IMG/VR virus record: IMGVR_UViG_3300021963_000811
Location: 1-20,441 of that record
Origin: a virus
DNA: 20,441 nt
Direction: 5' to 3' (one strand)
Shown here piece by piece: positions 18,347 to 20,441 of this stretch; position 1 is the first letter of the stretch, and each line of letters starts with the position of its first letter. The notes below the pieces were generated by a model. It did no database searches. It was not told where the DNA came from and saw only the letters and a program-made list of their open reading frames with translations. The position numbers and the translations under genes were made by a program.

Positions 18347-18412
18347 ATCCACATAAAGAGACTCCTGCCAGGTAAAGTAGGTGGATGGTCCGGTTTTGGA
18401 CTAAGCTTTACC
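18347..18412 (+). ncRNA. Structured segment before tRNA-Gly, pseudoknot type
   Basis: ATCCAC (18347-18352) pairs with GTGGAT (18381-18386) and GGTAAAG (18371-18377) with CTTTACC (18406-18412), with a 3-nt junction and a hairpin GTCC-GGTTTT-GGAC in the third loop. Topology and the 5-nt distance to the next tRNA match the elements at 16820 and 17059. Alternative pairings with 18308-18313 (AGTCTC/GAGACT) exist. Confidence 0.42.
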
Positions 18413-18417
18413 AAATT

Positions 18418-18490
18418 GCGAATGTCGTATAACGGCTCATTACTCTTGACTTCCAATCAAGGAATGAGGGTTCGATTCCCTCCATTCGCT
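18418..18490 (+). tRNA. tRNA-Gly(TCC)
   Basis: Acceptor GCGAATG/CATTCGC, anticodon arm CTTGA-CTTCCAA-TCAAG, T-arm GAGGG-TTCGATT-CCCTC. Confidence 0.94.
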
Positions 18491-18498
18491 CAATAAAC

Positions 18499-18570
18499 GC
18501 TGCGTTAGTGAAGAGGTTAACACGTATCACTTTCTATGATGAGGCACGGGTTCGAATCCCGTACGCAGTA
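18499..18570 (+). tRNA. tRNA-Glu(TTC)
   Basis: Acceptor GCTGCGT/ACGCAGT, anticodon arm TATCA-CTTTCTA-TGATG, T-arm ACGGG-TTCGAAT-CCCGT. Confidence 0.93.
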
Positions 18571-18576
18571 CAATAA

Positions 18577-18648
18577 GGGGCTATAGTATAACGGCTATTA
18601 CAATGGTTTTGCAAATCATAAATTGGAGTTCGATTCTCCATAGCTCCA
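18577..18648 (+). tRNA. tRNA-Ala(TGC)
   Basis: Acceptor GGGGCTA/TAGCTCC, anticodon arm ATGGT-TTTGCAA-ATCAT, T-arm TGGAG-TTCGATT-CTCCA. Confidence 0.93.
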
Positions 18649-18653
18649 CAAAA

Positions 18654-18725
18654 GGTCTATTCGTTCAACGGCTAGGATACTACCCTGTCACGGTAGGGAT
18701 GAGAGTTCGATTCTCTCATAGACCG
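18654..18725 (+). tRNA. tRNA-Asp(GTC)
   Basis: Acceptor GGTCTAT/ATAGACC, anticodon arm CTACC-CTGTCAC-GGTAG, T-arm GAGAG-TTCGATT-CTCTC, discriminator G. Confidence 0.94.
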
Positions 18726-18734
18726 CTTATAAAT

Positions 18735-18804
18735 TGCGTTAAAGTGTAAAGGTTGCATCCTGGTCTCATAAGCCAGGGGGGTGGTTCGAGTCCACGCTAC
18801 GCTA
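18735..18804 (+). tRNA. tRNA with CAT anticodon (Met, or Ile2 if lysidine-modified), degenerate acceptor
   Basis: Anticodon arm CTGGT-CTCATAA-GCCAG and T-loop TTCGAGT are clear. The acceptor is poor (GCGT/ACGC only) and the T-stem has a mismatch, so the exact ends are uncertain. Since a better elongator Met tRNA follows, this copy may be Ile2 or initiator-like. Confidence 0.72.
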
Positions 18805-18810
18805 CAAAGG

Positions 18811-18917
18811 ACTAAATGTCGGTGTCAGACACCCACTGCAGAGGGTACAAAGAAGAATCTGCTTTATATAGTGTGAAAGTTGGTTAACGTGATTTTTCGC
18901 CCTATAACACATTTAGT
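18811..18917 (+). ncRNA. Large structured segment between the two CAT tRNAs
   Basis: A 9-bp perfect helix ACTAAATGT (18811-18819)/ACATTTAGT (18909-18917) encloses a hairpin GGTGT-CAG-ACACC and a branch CACT...AGTG with GCAG/CTGC inside. 107 nt, non-coding. It ends 6 nt before tRNA-Met. Long perfect closure makes this one of the better-supported segments. Confidence 0.45.
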
Positions 18918-18923
18918 TTATTT

Positions 18924-18997
18924 GGTCTTTTAGCTCAGATGGTTAGAGCAGCTCGCTCATAACGAGAAGGTCACAGGTTCGAGTCCTGTATGGACCA
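18924..18997 (+). tRNA. tRNA-Met(CAT), elongator type
   Basis: Acceptor GGTCTTT/ATGGACC with one mismatch, D-arm TAGCTCAGATGGTTAGAGCA, anticodon loop CTCATAA, T-arm ACAGG-TTCGAGT-CCTGT. Last tRNA of the array. Confidence 0.92.
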
Positions 18998-19024
18998 CAA
19001 AATTTTATCCAATAATAATTGAAA

Positions 19025-19053
19025 GAGAGACTTGGCCCCCCAAGTCTCTTTTT
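19025..19053 (+). terminator. Terminator of the tRNA array, overlapping a promoter
   Basis: AGAGACTTGG (19026-19035) pairs with CCAAGTCTCT (19040-19049) over 10 bp with loop CCCC, followed by a T-run. The TTGG of the stem is the upstream box of the next promoter. Confidence 0.92.
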
Positions 19054-19060
19054 GTATATT
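19032..19060 (+). promoter_or_regulatory. Promoter TTGG-N19-TATATT embedded in a terminator, RNA-repair operon
   Basis: TTGG at 19032-19035 and TATATT at 19055-19060 with exactly 19 nt between them. The ATG of the phosphoesterase gene is 17 nt further, so the leader would be very short. Confidence 0.7.
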
Positions 19061-19077
19061 ACATTAAATAAAGAGAC

Positions 19078-19728
19078 ATGAAACTAGTATTAGAAAAGGG
19101 ACAACAGTTGTTCTTTACATCAGACACACATTACTCACACTCAAACATTTGTAGTGCTACTACAAACTGGTCTGTGAACGATGGATATGCTCGTAAATTT
19201 GATTCATTACAAGATATGAACCAAAAACTGGTGGATAACATCAATAACATGGTTGGTGAAAATGATATTCTAATTCACTTAGGAGATTGGTCATTTGGAG
19301 GATTCGATAAGATAGAAGAATTCAGAAGTCAAATCAACTGTAAGAACATTCACTTGACATTTGGTAACCACGATCACCACATTGAAAGAAACAAGGAAGG
19401 TGTTCAAAAACTGTTCTCTTCAGTACAACAATACTTGAGATTGGAAGTAAGAAGACCAATTAATAAAACAACAGTTGAAAGATTTACTTTCATTTGTATG
19501 CACTATCCAATTGCGTCATGGCATGATATGAATCAAGGAGTAATTCACTTACACGGTCATGTTCATTTACCTGAACATTTAAGAATAGCAGAAGGTAAAG
19601 CAATGGATGTTGGAGTAGATGGAAATGGTTTAGAGCCAATCTCATTAGATGAAGTATTATCATTGATGGAGAAACAACCAATTAAAAAATTAGCCTTACC
19701 AAAGGATCACCATGAAAAAAGAATCTAA
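19078..19728 (+). CDS. Calcineurin-like metallophosphoesterase
   Basis: A 216-residue metal-dependent phosphoesterase. All family motifs are in order: TSDTHYSH (D16, H18), IHLGDWSFG (D70), FGNHDHH (N97, H98), MHYPI (H142), HLHGHVH (H161, H163). The arrangement DxH, GD, GNHD, H, GHxH binds two metals. No signal peptide, so it is cytoplasmic. It heads an operon with a P-loop kinase and an RNA ligase. In bacterial Pnkp, kinase, metallophosphoesterase and ligase domains are fused in one RNA-repair enzyme, so this protein may remove 2',3'-cyclic or 3' phosphates from cleaved tRNA. The family also includes nucleases and nucleotidases, so substrate is inferred from neighbours. Confidence 0.87.
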   Translation: MKLVLEKGQQLFFTSDTHYSHSNICSATTNWSVNDGYARKFDSLQDMNQKLVDNINNMVGENDILIHLGDWSFGGFDKIEEFRSQINCKNIHLTFGNHDHHIERNKEGVQKLFSSVQQYLRLEVRRPINKTTVERFTFICMHYPIASWHDMNQGVIHLHGHVHLPEHLRIAEGKAMDVGVDGNGLEPISLDEVLSLMEKQPIKKLALPKDHHEKRI

Positions 19729-19729
19729 T

Positions 19730-20212
19730 ATGAAAGAGTTATTTTTATTAAGAGGATTACCTGAAGCAGGTAAATCAACATTAGCCAAGTCAATAGGAGG
19801 TGTTTTTATAGAAGCAGATTTATTTTTTCAATATGAAGGTAAATATGAGTTTGATGCTTCTAAATTAAAAGACGCACACGCTTGGTGTCAAAATGCTGTA
19901 AAAGTATGGACAAAAAATGGTGTTGAAAAAATTGTAGTATCAAATACATTTACTCAAACTTGGGAAATGGATTATTACTTTGAATTAGCTAAAGAACATG
20001 GATACAGAGTTTATTCTTTGATTGTAGAAAATAGACATGGAGGAGTAAATGAACATGGAGTACCAGAAGAAAAATTAGTACAAATGAAAAATAGATTTGA
20101 AGTACAATTACTCCCAGTGAAAGAAATTAAACTGGAGGATGTATTCAATGATGAGAAGAAAGAAAAACTAAAAGAATTTATTAAAGAACATAAAGATGGA
20201 AAATCAAAATAG
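19730..20212 (+). CDS. P-loop polynucleotide kinase-like protein (AAA_33 / N4BP2-like)
   Basis: A 160-residue nucleotide-binding protein starting MKELFLLRGLPEAGKSTLAK. The Walker A motif GLPEAGKST (residues 9-17) lies directly after the first strand. FIEADLFFQYEGKYEFDA resembles the lid/substrate region of polynucleotide 5'-kinases, and ENRHGGVNEHGVPEEKLVQM is a hallmark of the N4BP2-like kinase group. It probably phosphorylates 5'-OH RNA ends. The start at 19730 (TAATATG, right after the upstream stop) places the P-loop strand at the N-terminus; an in-frame ATG at 19712 would add MKKESN and overlap the phosphoesterase gene by 17 nt. The end overlaps the ligase start by 17 nt. Stop TAG. Confidence 0.8.
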   Translation: MKELFLLRGLPEAGKSTLAKSIGGVFIEADLFFQYEGKYEFDASKLKDAHAWCQNAVKVWTKNGVEKIVVSNTFTQTWEMDYYFELAKEHGYRVYSLIVENRHGGVNEHGVPEEKLVQMKNRFEVQLLPVKEIKLEDVFNDEKKEKLKEFIKEHKDGKSK

Positions 20213-20441
20213 TGTTTGCTATGTAGCAACAATCAAAGAAGTAAGAGCAATTGAAGGCGCTGATAACATCGAATTAGTAATTGCTGGAGGATGGAATGCC
20301 ATCACTAAAAAAGGAGAATTTAAAGAAGGTGACTTAACTGTTATTGCAACAACTGATGCAGTTATTCCAGAAAAACTATCTGAAAAAATGGGAGTTACTT
20401 CTTACCTAAGAAAAGGAGGTAGAGTAAGAACTGTTAAACTA
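20196..20441 (+). CDS. RNA ligase, N-terminal part (DRB0094/Rnl5-like), cut by window end
   Basis: The first 82 residues of a protein running off the right edge. The segment VCYVATIKEVRAIEGADNIE, then GWNAITKKGEFKEGDLTVIA and RTVKL matches the N-terminal OB-fold of the Deinococcus DRB0094-type RNA ligase family, in which this domain precedes the nucleotidyl-transferase core. The catalytic lysine (KxDG) would lie beyond the window. Ligase, kinase and phosphatase together would repair broken RNA, most likely the tRNAs encoded just upstream or host tRNAs cut by anticodon nucleases. The start overlaps the kinase gene by 17 nt. Confidence 0.75.
   Translation, partial: MENQNSVCYVATIKEVRAIEGADNIELVIAGGWNAITKKGEFKEGDLTVIATTDAVIPEKLSEKMGVTSYLRKGGRVRTVKL

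Noticed and set aside
18261-18412. HDV-like self-cleaving ribozyme, suggested by crossing helices and CTAAG after a hairpin at 18401-18405
   Set aside because: The P3 hairpin and P1.1 expected for that fold are missing, and most other elements have third loops too short. Kept only as a structured RNA.
16394-18923. Group I or group II intron remnants between tRNA genes
   Set aside because: Segments are too short, all neighbouring tRNAs are uninterrupted, and no P7/P3 core or domain V was seen.
112-20232. Reverse-strand frames opposite genes (112-312, 1924-2130, 4993-5184, 5575-5835, 10342-10569, 10741-10974, 14234-14440, 14434-14718, 15293-15484, 17403-17816, 19490-19681, 20011-20232)
   Set aside because: Each is a shadow of a recognised + strand gene or lies over terminator/tRNA DNA; none has motifs or a start arrangement like the real genes.
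59-20441. Genetic code 4 (TGA = Trp) for the whole phage
   Set aside because: All other tryptophans in recognised genes are TGG, no other gene is interrupted by TGA, and the tRNA-Trp anticodon is CCA rather than TCA.
1-20441. CRISPR arrays, insertion sequences, attachment sites, replication origin
   Set aside because: No regularly spaced direct repeats, transposase motifs, terminal repeats or iteron clusters were seen on either strand.

Overview
The window looks like part of a large tailed-phage genome infecting a Bacteroidetes (Flavobacteria-like) host. The base composition is AT-rich, all recognised genes lie on the + strand with gaps of a few bases or short overlaps, and there are ribonucleotide reductase, lysis, tRNA and RNA-repair genes. 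The host assignment rests on Bacteroidetes traits: a type IX secretion (T9SS) sorting domain, signal peptides ending in SQ/AQ, lipoproteins with SC/AC lipoboxes, and promoters resembling the Bacteroidetes TTG / TAnnTTTG type.

Layout. 1-1774: the likely tail end of nrdB, then a short class I nrdA and a terminator. 1889-3842: a lysis region with two small membrane proteins (one holin-like), a GH19 endolysin and two overlapping spanin-like genes. 3892-5769: an unknown gene, a TGT-like transglycosylase (candidate DpdA) and a secreted DRGH-type nuclease. 5783-8682: three exported proteins that read like a miniature cohesin-dockerin scaffold: lectin plus dockerin-like, cohesin-like plus dockerin-like, and cohesin plus T9SS sorting signal. 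The last is interrupted by an in-frame TGA. 8686-12481: an envelope cassette with a Pro/Ala/Gln-rich membrane protein, a CsgG-like lipoprotein, two outer-membrane barrel candidates, a 22-aa micro-ORF and a periplasmic protein. 12600-15413: queC, small phage proteins, a 58-aa lipoprotein, a structured RNA candidate and a tRNA-like gene. 15491-19053: an array of 24 tRNA genes covering all 20 amino acids, split by an HNH endonuclease gene and by about a dozen structured non-tRNA segments. 19078-20441: metallophosphoesterase, polynucleotide kinase-like and RNA ligase genes, the last cut by the window end.

How the parts may work together. TGT-like protein plus QueC suggest 7-deazaguanine modification of phage DNA, although this QueC lacks the usual zinc cysteines. 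The tRNA array followed by phosphatase, kinase and ligase suggests supply and repair of tRNAs. The lectin, cohesin and CsgG-like block suggests a phage-encoded structure displayed on the infected cell, and is the best candidate here for an undescribed system. Transcription appears to be organised by a strikingly uniform promoter, TTGG-N19-TATATT, found seven times; in three cases the promoter shares its bases with the terminator hairpin of the preceding unit.

All calls come from reading the sequence and remembered family motifs; no database search was run.
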